NCBI RefSeq assembly: GCF_004193775.1
Contig: NC_041006.1
Location: forward strand, 30,867,102 to 30,931,101
Source of the DNA: Glycine soja
Lineage: Eukaryota > Streptophyta > Magnoliopsida > Fabales > Fabaceae
Direction: 5' to 3'
Length of the DNA: 64,000 bases
Of the stretch, positions 54,105-64,000 are shown piece by piece. Each line of letters begins with the position of its first letter. Position 1 is the stretch's first letter. The notes under the pieces were generated by a model. That model did not search any database, had not been told where the DNA came from, and saw only the letters and a list, made by a program, of their open reading frames with translations. The position numbers and the translations under genes were made by a program.

Positions 54105-57100
54105 AGATGATGTTAATCAATTCTCCTTCATCATGATCATTTCGATTAGCATGAACGTCGTTAGCTTCTTCTTATCCGACAACGTTACCAGTTATTTGAG
54201 CGGTCAAAGGACTAACATAGGTGCCCATGTATGAATCATCATCTTCTACATTAACACCAACTATTTTGCCCTGCAGAACCACGCACCACCTTTCATCACA
54301 AGGGTCTTGCACGTAAAATACTTGTCTAGCTTGTTCTGCCATGATGAAAGGGTCATTGTGGTAACCAAGTTTCTTTAGATCTACCAGGGTAAATCCTATA
54401 TCATCGGTGCGCACACCGGTGTTGTTGTCAACCCATTTACATTTGAAAACACATACTGTAAATTTCACATAATTAAGCTCCCAAATTTCATCAATGAACC
54501 CAAAGTAAGGGATGGAAGCTACACAGGGATTGGCATCATTGACACTTGCAAAGTGTTGAGATTCAGCCCTTAGGGTGACCCCGCTGTTCTGCATTGTACT
54601 TTTGTCATCTTGTGCTTTTGTGTAAAATGAATACCTGTTTATGTCGTATCCTTGCTAGGTTATAACATTTCTTTTAGGCCCATCTGCTAGCTTTCTTAAT
54701 GTTTCTAAAGCATTCTCATCTGCAAAGATTGTATCTTTAAACCAATCACAGAAAGTCTTGTTATGCTTTTTCAACACCCAATTCTTTGACATTTTCGGAT
54801 TATTCTGTTTGACTAAACCTTCATGCTTAACTATGTATGGCAAAACTTCATTACTGTTGTTCAAGACATACAAGTGAGCTTGTAACAAATCTTCTACACT
54901 TGGAGTGATCACCTGCAGTCCTCTTGAACCCTTACCACCCACTCTGTCATCATGCCGAGACTCAGGAAGCCCAACAGGTTTAGCCTTCTCTAAGTATTCT
55001 GAACAAAATTCAATGGCTTCTTCTGCAATGTACCTCTCAACAATAGATGCTTCTGGACGATATAGATTCTTTGTATACCCTTTTAAGATCTTCATGTATC
55101 GCTCAACCGGATACATCCACCGTAGATAAACAGGACCACAACATTTGATTTCTCTAACCAAATGCACAATCAAGTGAATCATGATGTCAAAGAAAGCAGG
55201 GGGAAAATACATCTCCAACTGGCACAGTATAATTGCGGCCTCATTTTCCAACTCATCAAACATGACTGGATCAATGACTTTGCTACATATAGAATGGAAG
55301 AAAAAGCACAGGCGAGTTATCGTTAACCTGACTTTGTTTGGCAAGATGTCTCGTATAGCCACGGCTAACAATTGTTGCATGAGCACGTGACAATCGTGAG
55401 ACTTTAACCCTACAAGCTTAAGCTCCTTCAACTGCACAAGGCTCTAAATATTTGAAGAGTATCCTTGTGGAACCTTCACCCGATGAAGACACTGACAAAA
55501 ACTTATCTTCTCCTTCTTGGACAAAGTATGGCAGGCTGGGGGCAAGTAAATTTTCTTCCCATCAGACCTTGGATGCAACTGTGATCGTATACCCATATCA
55601 GCTAGATCTTGACGAGTATTCAAGCCATCCTTCGTCTTGCCTTGAATGTTAAGGAGCGTCCCAATCACATTGTCACAAACATTTTTCTCCACATGCATAA
55701 CATCAATACAATGTCTAACGTCAAGATCACACCAGTACGGAAGATTAAAGAAAATGGACCTCTTCTTCCATATGCAACTCTGACTTTTATCCTTCTTTTG
55801 GGTCTTCCTAAATACAGTATTCAGGTGTTCAACCCGCTGATATACCTGCTCACCAGTCAACGGTATCGGCGCAATATCATGCTCTTGACTTCCATTAAAA
55901 GCCTTTCTCAGTCGTCTGTAAGGATGATTGGGTGTTAGAAAGCGGCGATGCCTACTGTAGACTATTTTTCTCCCATGTTTAAGTTGTATGTAACTTGTAT
56001 TTTCTTCACAGATGGGGCATGCATGATGACCCTTAACACTGTAACCGCTGAGATTCCCATATGCTGGAAAGTCATTACTGGTGCAAAAAAGCATTGCACG
56101 CATTTCAAACATCTCCTTGCGAAACGCATCACACACTACAACCCCCTCGTCCCACAACTTTCTCAGATCTTCAACCAACGGACTTAGATAAACATCAATG
56201 TCATTTCCTGGCTGTCTTGGGCCCGATATCATCATAGACCACATCATGTATTTTCGCTTCATGCACAACCAAGGAGGCAAATTGTAAATTACTAGTAGAA
56301 CTGGCCATGAATTGTGTTGAGTGCTTAAGGTGCCATATGGATTCATTCCATCACTGGCTAGTCTAAGTCTAAGATTTCTTGGCTCATTCCCGAAATCCGG
56401 ATACAAACCATCAATCTTCTTCCATTGGGAGCAATCAGCCGGATGACGGACCATTCCATCAGAAATCCTTCCATTTGCATGCCATGTAAGGTCTTTTGCG
56501 TCGTCCTCGTTAGCAAACAGACGCTTAAACCTTGGAATGATTGGAAGATACGACAAAACCTTCGCTGGGGGGCCCTTGTTGGAGTTTTCATCAGAATTGC
56601 TTTCCTCTTCATCCTTCACTTTGTATTGTGAAGTCCCACAGATAGGGCATTTGGACATTTCTTGGAATTCATGCCTGTACAGTATGCAATCATTGGGGCA
56701 AGCATGAATCTTCTGATACTCCATACCCATCGGACACAATATCTTTTTCGCCTTATAGTAACTTTTAGGCAATGTGTTGTCCTCTGGAAGCAGATTGTGC
56801 ACTACCTCAAGCAGTGAGGTGAAACTTTTGTCACTCCACCCATACCTGGCCTTCACATTAACCAGACTTAACACAGCAGACAACAGGGTTAAGGAATTCT
56901 TGCAGCCTGTATACAAAGGTTTCTTAGAATCACTCTGCAATCCTTCATACACAGGGGCGTGTGCTTGCTGGAAAGACTCTTGTCCAAGGTCACGAATCAT
57001 GTCCTCTAACCGATCTCCCATTTCTACATCAAACGGTTCAGATTGGGACCCACTCTGCATGTCTGTCACTTCACCATGCCATATCCACGTTGTGTAATTC

Positions 57101-57300
57101 TTCTTAATCCCATCACACAATAGATGGTCCCGTATGTCATCGAGTAATTGTCGTCTTCCATTCAAACAGTTGATGCAAGGACAATAATATTTTCCTTCTT
57201 CATTCGGTCGACCTCTTTCTGAAGCAAATTGCAAGAACTGTTCGACGCCATCCTCATATTCTGGGCTCATGCAACTTTCATTCATCCAACTTCGATCCAT
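54105..57300 (-). pseudogene. TNP2-type CACTA transposase with three stop codons
   Basis: From the ATG at 57300 (MDRSWMNESCMSPEYEDGVE) one frame holds the transposase-associated domain (residues 1-75, with CPCINCLN). The Transposase_21 core follows (ACPNDCILYRHEFQEMSKCP, then DGLYPDFGNEPRNLRLRLAS and DVMHVEKNVCDNVIGTLLNI). After a TAG at 55446-55444 the same frame continues with KLVGLKSHDCHVLMQQLL and the DUF4218 region (YPVERYMKILKGYTKNLYRP). After a TAG at 54657-54655 (Trp in relatives) the DUF4216 region follows (VFKCKWVDNNTGVRTDDIGF). A TAA at 54174-54172 is followed by EEANDVHANRNDHDEGELIN. There are no frameshifts, only stops, so inactivation looks recent. Total about 1060 codons, normal for the family. 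No introns were needed to read it. Confidence 0.9.
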
Positions 57301-57885
57301 CTAAGCAATTCCATGCATGAAAATCTCACTTTTTTTATTTATAGGTGTGGCCCTATCCCATTTAGGAAAACTGTCTTTTATGTTAGCTTCAATCGTCAAG
57401 GTTACCATTATTTACAAAAATTTTACTAAATTTCGGCAGCATTTCGCATTGGTCTCCAAGTACACGACATGACATCGGTCAAATGAATTTCCCGATAATC
57501 AAGTATGCACTCGGAGAACAACTTGAAATGCATTGAACCGAAATTTAATCAAATTAATGAAAATAATAATAACCTTCACGAATGAATCTAACATAAAAAT
57601 ACCAGTCTCCCCAAACTGTCCAAACGGACAATTCAAGACTAAATACAATGACTAAGGCAAACTGTCCGCAAGAGTCATTGCATTCAGTCTCAAACGGGAA
57701 TCTAAGGTTTACTCAGCATGAACAACAGTTGTTTATATAGCAAATTACACTGATCACATACAAGAACATACAAAAGGTAAAATTCAATTATAGGCAAATA
57801 TAGACATCAACAGTTGTTTATGTATCTAATTTAAAATGCTGGGTTTGAAGGGTGCTTATGCTTTATTATTGTCGTTGGGTATATG
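57301..57885 (-). other. Upstream region of CACTA 2 transposase
   Basis: Leader or promoter of the transposase gene. ACATCGGTCAAATGAATTTC at about 57473 resembles one arm of the subterminal repeat. A short duplication CAACAGTTGTTTAT occurs at about 57722 and 57811. No terminal repeat of the element was found here. Confidence 0.45.
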
Positions 57886-58397
57886 TCTGTGTGTGTGTGT
57901 GTGTGTGTGTGGCTGTTTGTGGTTGTGTGTGTGTGTGTCTGTTTGTGGTTGGAGTATTGTGTGTGTGTGTGTGTGTTTGTGGTTTTGTGTGTGTGGTTAT
58001 GTATGTGTATGTATCTGTGGCTGTGTGTGTGTGTGTGGTTATGTATGTGTATGTGTCTGTGGGTGTGTGGCTGTGTGTGGCTGTGTGTGGGTCTGTGGGT
58101 GTGTGTGTGTATGTGTGGTTGTGTGTGTGTGTGTGGGTCTGTGGCTGTGTGTGTGTGGGGGGGTCTGTGGGTGTGTGTGTGTGTGTGGCTGTGTGTGTGT
58201 GTGGTTATGTATGTGTATGTGTCTGTGGCTGTGTGTGTGTGTGTGTGTGGTTATGTATGTGTATGTGTATGTGGGTGTGTGCATGTGTGTGTGGCTGTGT
58301 GTGTGGGTCTATGGGTGTGTGTGGCTGTGTGTGTGTGGGGGGGGGGTCTGTGGGTCTGTGGGTGTGTGTGTGTGTGTGTGTGGCTGTGTGTGTGTGT
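57886..58397. repeat. (GT)n-rich tract with higher-order units
   Basis: 512 bp almost wholly made of GT with regular interruptions. A unit GGTTATGTATGTGTATG, then TCTGTGGCTGTG and (GT)n, recurs at about 57996, 58038, 58208 and 58249, and CTGTGGGTGTGTG-type units fill the rest. All three plus-strand frames are open, but only because the sequence lacks TA-rich stops. They are not genes. Alternating purine-pyrimidine DNA like this can adopt the Z form. Confidence 0.95.
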
Positions 58398-58399
58398 CT

Positions 58400-58899
58400 T
58401 ATTTCTGTAATTAGGATTTCTTAATTATCTACTAATTAGGATTTCTTAATTATCATTTCTTGTTTTTATTAGATTAGGATTTCTTAATTTTTCTGCTATT
58501 TTTTCTTGTCTTATTTCTGTAATTACCCATAGGGATTTGTGAAACCCCTACACTATGTATTGTACCTTTTACATGATTGCAAATTATCCATTCAAGAAAA
58601 GAAGTGGATAATTTTGATGTAGAAGAAAAGAAATTACTTCGACTTCCCTTCACCATTTGGATAAGCCTTTCTCTGCAGTTTTAGTTTTCCTCCTAGATTT
58701 ATCTTTATTATTATTTAGCCCCAATGCCTGGATAGGACTAGTAAGCAAGGCAAGGCAAAGAATGTGACTAACTGAGGAAGGCAGAATAGAATTGGAAAGG
58801 GGGGGGGGGAGACAAACAACAAAACCATCAGAAAGATGGTTGAATATTCTAAGGTGCTGATAGCTGAACAATACAAAGTAGGATCAGAAACATATTATG
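58400..58899. other. Retroelement-like non-coding stretch
   Basis: It contains three copies of TTAGGATTTCTTAATT (about 58411, 58436 and 58474) and text such as GGATTTGTGAAACCCCTACA that looks LTR-like, followed by DNA that may belong to the Copia fragment at 58900-59190. A poly(G) run lies at 58800-58809. Nothing is firmly assigned. Confidence 0.4.
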
Positions 58900-59190
58900 C
58901 ACCCTGTCTTGGGAGTTTTTTTTGTCTCCAATCATGGGAGATGAGATGCCGTTAGAATTAGTCGTATTGGATTTAGCAAGAAGATTGTAAATATATTGGC
59001 TCTAAGTCACAAGTAGAGAACCATCAGAAAGATGCTTTACTTCAATGCCTAAAAAGTAATCAAGATGGTCAAGCTGTTTTAGGGCCAAGACTGATTTCAA
59101 TTGAGTGATCAATTGTTGAATTAAAATAGGAGAGTTCCCTGTAAAAATAATATCATCAAAGTAGACCAAAATATTTTGCAGTAACAATGA
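58900..59190 (-). pseudogene. Copia reverse transcriptase fragment
   Basis: The minus strand at 59187-59002 reads ILVYFDDIIFTGNSPILIQQ, then LDHLDYFLGIEVKHLSDGS. It corresponds to the RT catalytic YVDD region of Copia (here YFDD) and the following motif. After a stop it continues SQYIYNLLAKSNTTNSNGIS. The pieces before and after are missing, so it is an isolated remnant of another element. Confidence 0.8.
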
Positions 59191-59227
59191 TTGCTATAAT
59201 TATTAATAGTGTTTCTAATATTGTCAC

Positions 59228-60144
59228 TTGCAGTTTATTCAGCATATTTGTGGAGCTTCTGCAGGGTTGCAGGGAAAAAGATGGCAGTGGTGGTGGTTTG
59301 CTCTTACTTACTCGATTTGGAAGCATAGGAACAACATTATTTTCTCCAATACGAAATTATTTTCCCTACGCTGTATCAAATCTCTAACCAAGAACAGCAA
59401 CCTATCAGCCTCTTGGGAAGTCATAAGGAGGAACGATGGGAATGGAACTTTAAATGGAGGGGAAACTTATTTGATAATGAAGCTACAATGGCTGCTGAAT
59501 TCCTAGAGGAAATAGTAGGGCTAGCAGTACAACAACAAGGAGCAGACAGATGGGTTTGGAAGCAAGACTCGAGTGGAATCTATTCGACCAGAACTGCATA
59601 TAAGTTTCTGCTGGGGGAAATAAGGGGGGAATCAGAGGATAGGAGTTTCTCGCTTCTGTGGAGACTTAAAATACCACCTAAGGTGAAGGTATTTACATGG
59701 AGGCTCATCAAAGACCGTTTACCAACGAACATGAATTTAAGAGGAAGACAAGTGGAGATAGCTAATCCATTGTGCCCGTTCTGGAACAATTTGGATGAAG
59801 ATGCAGCGCACCTTTTCTTCAACTGCAGCAAGGTACTTCCCTTGTGGTGGGAGACAGTCTCATGGGTCAAATCAGTGGGTGCTTTCCCAAAAGAACCGAA
59901 AGACCACTTCATGCATCATAGCAGATCGAATGCTACACGAACAAGGCTTTTTGTATCACTAGAGGGTAGATTTTTACTTGGGCTTTAGCAGATGTATTAG
60001 CCATAATATGGTTCCTAATTAAACTGTATTAGTTTTTTCTAAGGAACCATAAGTATGGGATCCTATCTATGTACAAAGTACCTCTGGTACTTCATCACTA
60101 TTTACATAATGAAATATTTATATATTTTTGCCGATAAAAAAAAA
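59228..60144 (+). mobile_element. L1-type LINE fragments with poly(A) end
   Basis: At 59413-59930 the frame gives WEWNFKWRGNLFD, DRWVWKQDSSGIYSTRTAYK and LKIPPKVKVFTWRLIKDRLP, then CPFWNN and DAAHLFFNC, the zinc-binding domain at the end of plant L1 ORF2 (second Cys changed to Trp). A 3' UTR with GTACCTCTGGTAC and a poly(A) run at about 60136-60144 follow. Just upstream at 59264-59350 is KRWQWWWFALTYSIWKHRNN, which normally lies after that domain. The order is therefore not collinear with one element. Confidence 0.75.
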
Positions 60145-60312
60145 CCATGCAGATGATAGCAACACACTAACAGCAGTACCAAATATCACACAGATAATAG
60201 CATCAAACAATAATTTCAACCAAGAGGAAATCATGACTACAAATAGCAGAGGCAATAACAGACCAAAACGCAACACACACAGGCCCAAGTACCTCAGTGA
60301 CTTCGTATAAGG
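60128..60312 (+). pseudogene. C-terminal piece of a Copia-like or gag-only ORF
   Basis: The frame ends SRGNNRPKRNTHRPKYLSDF V and a stop. RPKRNTHRPKYLSDF resembles the segment before RT in Copia polyproteins, or the end of a gag-only non-autonomous element. It overlaps the poly(A) end of the preceding L1 by chance and is followed by LTR-like DNA. Confidence 0.4.
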
Positions 60313-60600
60313 ACCAGGGGAGCCGCAAGCCCGATAGCAGATTCTAGAATTCCTTCTACTTTGCGCTTAAAGCTTTTTCCACGTTTTACTTGATACCTGT
60401 GTGGTTATGCAATTTCAAAATTCTGTTATAACAACTTAGCAAAATATCTTGTATGAAATGGCTATAAAAAGGGGTAATGATGAAATAAAAAGATATCAGA
60501 ATTATTCCCTGCAATTTAGCTTTTCTTTTATTCCAGTTAGCTATCAACTGGTCCGACCTTAGCTTTTCTTTTATTCCAGTTAGCTATCAACAGACTAATA
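60313..60600 (+). repeat. LTR-like segment with internal duplication
   Basis: It contains a promoter-like GGCTATAAAAAGG (about 60460) and two copies of TTAGCTTTTCTTTTATTCCA, then GTTAGCTATCAAC (about 60516-60548 and 60559-60591), separated by TGGTCCGACC, which could be a primer-binding remnant. Ends are not resolved. Confidence 0.4.
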
Positions 60601-60689
60601 GGAAAGAACAAAATACTAAACATTTATTTAATTAAATCTAATAAAAAATTTACTTCAATCACATTATTTAACAAAATACTTGCAAGGTA

Positions 60690-61019
60690 GGGGTGTCTTC
60701 TAAGAGCTGGAGTGTTTGGCAGCCTATTATAAGGAAGTTTGAAGCCAAGTTTGCAAAATGGAAACAAAGAAGCCTATCTATGGGGGGCAGAATCACTCTC
60801 ATTAATTCAGTTTTATCAACAAAGTGTACCATAATTCTATTTATCAACAACATTTTTTTATTAGGGTAGCAGTGCAGAGTTATTGTATTCTATTTAGATT
60901 GGCACGTGATTCGTAGGACCTATGGTTCTGCTAGTCTGCTGGTTTCTACCTTGTATATTTAGTACCTCTGGTACTCATAGTTATTAATACAAATTATAAT
61001 TTTGCTGATAAAAAAAAAA
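60690..61019 (+). mobile_element. Internally deleted L1-type LINE copy
   Basis: The plus strand encodes SVWQPIIRKFEAKFAKWKQR, then SLSMGGRITLINSVLST (the part after RT in ORF2), then jumps directly to a 3' UTR with GTACCTCTGGTAC and a poly(A) run at 61011-61019. About 1 kb of ORF2 is missing. Confidence 0.72.
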
Positions 61020-61157
61020 GATAATACAAGAGAGAGAAAAGGGCAGTGGCAGTCACAACATATATATAGAGAAGGGCAACAGATAAAATTACAAAAACAT
61101 TCAACACTAACAATGAACAAGTTCTGAGAGTTTAAATCACAGTAAATACTTCAAAGA

Positions 61158-61232
61158 TATCAGTCTAATGAAAGAAAGGTCATGTAGAGAGGCATGAACA
61201 TATCAGTCCAATGAAAGAAAGGTCATGCAGAC
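61158..61232. repeat. Tandem duplication, 42 bp unit
   Basis: ATATCAGTCTAATGAAAGAA, then AGGTCATGTAG, is repeated 42 bp later as ATATCAGTCCAATGAAAGAA and AGGTCATGCAG. Confidence 0.85.
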
Positions 61233-61314
61233 AGCCATAGCATAAGTTACAAATATACCAGTAATGCATACAACAACAATTTCAAATTAGTTTTCAAATC
61301 AAAGATATAAATAC

Positions 61315-61388
61315 CTGACTTTGAGGCTTCAAAGATATAATCAAAGCGCTTCCACAGCAACGCCAATTAGCAGTAGTAAATGATAGCC
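61315..61388 (-). other. Candidate exon of an unidentified minus-strand gene
   Basis: A 74 nt block lies between a T-rich acceptor (TTTTTTTTAG, 61389-61390 on the minus strand) and a GTATTT donor. It reads open in one frame (SFTTANWRCCGSALIISLKP). With the candidate exons at 63403-63458 and 63895-63993 it could form one transcription unit split by the L1 at 61571-63178. Only splice-like borders support this. Confidence 0.25.
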
Positions 61389-61570
61389 CTAAAAAAAACC
61401 ATACAGAAATTAGCCACAGTGTATTTAAAGCCTTTTATCAACAATATGACTTTCACTTCATGGTGATACATTGACTCTCAAAAGACATTATACTGAGTGT
61501 GTATTTAAAGCCTTTTTCAGCCATTCTATCAAATAGCTCATGGACAATTTTTTAAGAATACATATCATAC

Positions 61571-63178
61571 ATTGACTCTTTAACATAGTTGGGGAAGGCA
61601 TCACAGGTCTAATGAGGGAAGCAGTCCGGAAGAATTTTTATAGTAGCTACAGGGTTGGAATGAAAAATGAACCCACAAACATTCTGCAGTATGCAGATGA
61701 TACTGTTTTTGCGGGTGAGGCTACATGGGACAATGTCTTGGTGTTGAAGGCCATGCTAAGAGGTTATGAAATGGTCTCGGGCTTGAAGATTAACTATGCT
61801 AAGAGTCAGTTTGGTGTTATAGGGGGTGTTGTTACTTGGACCAATGAAGCAGCTCAAACCCTGAATTGTAGACAATTGGAAACCCCATTCACCTACTTGG
61901 GTATTCCAATTGGGGCTAAACCTTCCAGCAGTGTTGTGTGGGAGCCTTTAATCAAAAAATGTGAGTCTAAACTATTTAAGTGGGCCCAGAAAAACATATC
62001 AATGGGAGGAAAGATAACTCTAATCAATTCTGTTCTCAATGTTGTACCAATTTATTTATTATCCTTCTTCAAGATTCCACAAAGGGTAGTAAATAAACTG
62101 GTAGCCTTGCAAAGGAACTTTCTATGGGGGGAGGGGGACCAAGACCATAGGAAAATTTCTTGGGTAAAATGGGAGATTGTATGCCTACCCAAGTCTGAGG
62201 GGGTCTAGGGATTAAAGATATCTCTAAATTTAATATAGCTTTGCTGGGAAAGTGGATATGGGCCTTAGCTTCTGATCTGCAACAACCTTGGGCCAGGATT
62301 ATCAATTCCAAGTATGGAGGCAGGTCTGATTTTCAGTCAGCTCGTGTTCAAGGGGGGCATTCATACTGGTGGAGGGACCTAAGAAAGCTTTATCACTAGT
62401 CTGATCAAAGCATTTTTCAACAATGCATGAGCTGGAAGGTTGGGTGTGGGGATAAAGTCAGCTTTTGGAAAGATAAGTGGTTAGGGGAAGGTCCTACTCT
62501 TCAACAGAAATACAATCAGCTGTTTCTCATTAATAGACAGCAACCCGACCTTATTTCAATGATGGGAAATTTCTCTCAAGATAACTGGAGATGGGACTTG
62601 AAATGGAGGAAGAATCTGTTTGATCATGAAAGTGATCTAGCTGTCAATTTTATGGAAGAAATCAGCTCTATACATATTCAGAGGCATGTTAAGGACATCA
62701 TGACTTGGAAAGCTGATCCTAGTGGTGTTTATTCCACAAAGTCAGCCTACAAATTAATGATAACCCCCTCTACTCCAGCCTCTGAATCGAGATCCTCAAC
62801 ATTACTATGGGAATTGAAAATTCCCCCAAAAGCTGCAGTTTTCACTTGGAGGCTTCTTAAAGACAAGCTCCCTACTAGAGCTAATCTCATAAGAGGAAAT
62901 GTGATCATCCAGGACACTGTTTGTCCCCTCTGTGGCCTAGAACAGGAGGAGGTGGGCCATCTATTTTTTAACTGTAAGAGGATAGTAGGCCTGTGATGGG
63001 AGTCGATGACATGGGTACAGGCTCAGGGAACTCTCCTAGCTTCTCCAGTGGATCATTTTCCTGTGGTGGGTTTTTGGAGGGCAGCACCAGAGGTGCTTTG
63101 TAACATCTTTTTCCAGTACCTCTTGTACTGTTTTTGACTATATTAATACATATATATAATTTGCCTTCCAAAAAAAAA
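61571..63178 (+). mobile_element. 5'-truncated L1-type LINE with 11 bp TSD
   Basis: Target duplication ACATATCATAC lies at 61560-61570 and, after the poly(A) run, at 63179-63189. The 5' end starts inside ORF2. At 61612-62208 RT shows NILQYADDTVFAGEA (catalytic YADD) and SGLKINYAKSQFGV, then TPFTYLGIPIGAK and SMGGKITLINSVLNVVP. A stop and frame change near 62208 is followed by 62427-62996 with KVGCGDKVSFWKDKWLGEG, YSTKSAYKLM, and the zinc-binding end CPLCGLEQEEVGHLFFNC. 5' truncation, poly(A) and a long TSD are typical of target-primed insertion. It is dead because of truncation and the frame break. Confidence 0.9.
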
Positions 63179-63402
63179 ACATATCATACTTCTATCCAGT
63201 CAAACTAAAGCAATAACTAATTAATTTAATTAAACAGGGACCAATTTAGATGTGAATCATTAAAGGTAGATGATGGCATTCAAAGAATGATAGCAAACCT
63301 TTCTATTTCTATTTTTTACACATTTAAAACTCAAACATATAAAATAAAAAATATATAACAAACTAACAAAGATAAAGACAAAAAAAGGAAATATACACTT
63401 AC

Positions 63403-63458
63403 CTCAGTTGGTGTTGCTGCCCATCATTTCACTCTCACAACAAATAGGAATCATGTAC
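63403..63458 (-). other. Candidate exon of an unidentified minus-strand gene
   Basis: A 56 nt block lies between CATGCAG and a GTAAGT donor on the minus strand. One frame reads YMIPICCESEMMGSNTN followed by a stop, so it may be untranslated. Support is only from the consensus splice sites. Confidence 0.25.
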
Positions 63459-63589
63459 CTGCATGGAAGAAATAATCACACAACACACAATGATCAGAAT
63501 AAGCAAATGCATATAATTAAGCATGATACAATATCAATATTGATGGAAGTAACAATGACTTGTCAAAAATTTGGATGAAATTCAATATG

Positions 63590-63653
63590 TAAATCAAAGC
63601 TTTGTCCCTGAAACCCTCTGTCTAAATCAAAGCTTTGTCCCTGAAACCCTCTA
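63590..63653. repeat. Tandem duplication, 33 bp unit
   Basis: TAAATCAAAGCTTTGTCCCT, then GAAACCCTCT, occurs at 63590 and again at 63623 with one difference. Confidence 0.9.
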
Positions 63654-63894
63654 TGTAAATTTGACAGCCTCGTCTCTCCCTTCCTGAAAACCCACTAAAA
63701 ACTGCCTAACCCCCCCTGCTGTTACTCTATAATTTATTTTGCAATAACTGCTTAAGGCAGTTACATATAGTCCTAAATCACTACAGATTCAGTTACGATT
63801 AACCCTTTGTGCCTAACTAGGGTTTCAAAACATCACAACAGAGACAGACCATTGAACAATGGATTTTCATCATTAACATACAACAGAGACATAC

Positions 63895-63993
63895 CTTCGA
63901 TGGAAGCGCAGACACGAACTCCACAAACGCGAACTCGACAATGTGGTTGCAGTGACGGAAGCGCAGCCCAATTTGCGACAAACACGAACTCAT
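63895..63993 (-). CDS. Possible first exon at the right edge
   Basis: The minus strand has an ATG at 63993 and 33 open codons (MSSCLSQIGLRFRHCNHIVE, then FAFVEFVSALPSK) to a GTATGT donor at 63894-63889. GC content is clearly above the flanks. The DNA has an internal echo (GAGTTCGTGTTTGT and GAGTTCGCGTTTGTGG). The protein is not recognised. Alternatively this is the 5' end of a non-coding transcript. Confidence 0.3.
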
Positions 63994-64000
63994 GCAGAAG

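Larger units (their letters stand above)
52367..57885 (-). mobile_element. Tgm-like CACTA element 2, right end not found
   Basis: The left end CACTATTAGAAAATACAC is preceded by CAT (52364-52366, putative TSD). The first 13 bases agree with what I recall of the soybean Tgm terminal repeat. It is followed by a 600 bp array of AACATCGGTT hairpins. On the minus strand lie a TNP2-type transposase (57300 to about 54105) and a Ulp1-like protease remnant (53500-53228). I found no matching right terminal repeat before the (GT)n tract, so the element is truncated or rearranged on that side. Confidence 0.82.

Noticed and set aside
57836..58424. Three overlapping open frames of 175-192 codons made of Cys, Val and Gly in the GT tract
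   Set aside because: They are a by-product of the (GT)n repeat, open in all three frames, with no protein-like composition.
59187..59206. TAATAGTG near 59200 as the missing right end of CACTA 2
   Set aside because: The adjoining bases do not match the CACTATTAGAAAATAC terminal repeat and no subterminal hairpins precede it.

Overview
This is nuclear DNA from a flowering plant, most likely a legume and probably soybean or another Glycine. The grounds are spliceosomal GT-AG exons, long AT-rich spacers, plant-type LTR, hAT, CACTA and L1 elements, a CACTA end that starts CACTATTAGAAAA (the start I remember for soybean Tgm elements), and a cluster of GTAATCGATTAC palindromes that I associate with soybean LTR sequences. 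The species call is inference.

The window is transposon-rich, and most host genes in it are broken. Layout: 865-1053(-) is the first exon of a conserved plant protein that runs off the left edge. About 2069-17228 is an old Ty3/gypsy element of the Tat type on the + strand, with an antisense accessory ORF. It is split by a second, minus-strand Ty3/gypsy element at 3687-10099 (TSD ATATC), which itself contains a 1.0 kb LTR-like insert. 20456-25178 is a dead hAT element that contains two exons of an RBP47-type RNA-binding protein gene. 25798-35082(-) is a lysosomal Pro-X carboxypeptidase-like (S28) gene with a frameshift and a lost splice acceptor. A young, apparently intact Copia element sits in one of its introns at 27987-32820 (identical-looking 374 bp LTRs, TSD AAGTT). 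35236-37399 is a 2.2 kb non-autonomous LTR element (TSD AATTT) carrying a cyclophilin pseudogene.

41693-50568 is a second hAT element (8 bp TSD GATAAGGG). Its transposase is interrupted by a 4.2 kb CACTA element at 42544-46758 (TSD CAT), which carries fragments of three unrelated host genes: a thaumatin-like protein, the NC2-beta/Dr1 transcription factor and a peptidyl-tRNA hydrolase. After gypsy and L1 debris, 52367 to about 57.9 kb is a Tgm-like CACTA element with hairpin-array subterminal repeats, a TNP2-type transposase with three stop codons and a Ulp1-protease remnant. The rest is a (GT)n-rich satellite-like tract, Copia fragments, three L1 3' ends and a few candidate exons at the right edge.

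The recurring theme is capture and nesting. Three different transposon classes (CACTA, hAT, LTR) each hold pieces of ordinary host genes, and target-site duplications let the order of insertion be read directly. The only long, fully open protein-coding gene I see is the Copia polyprotein.
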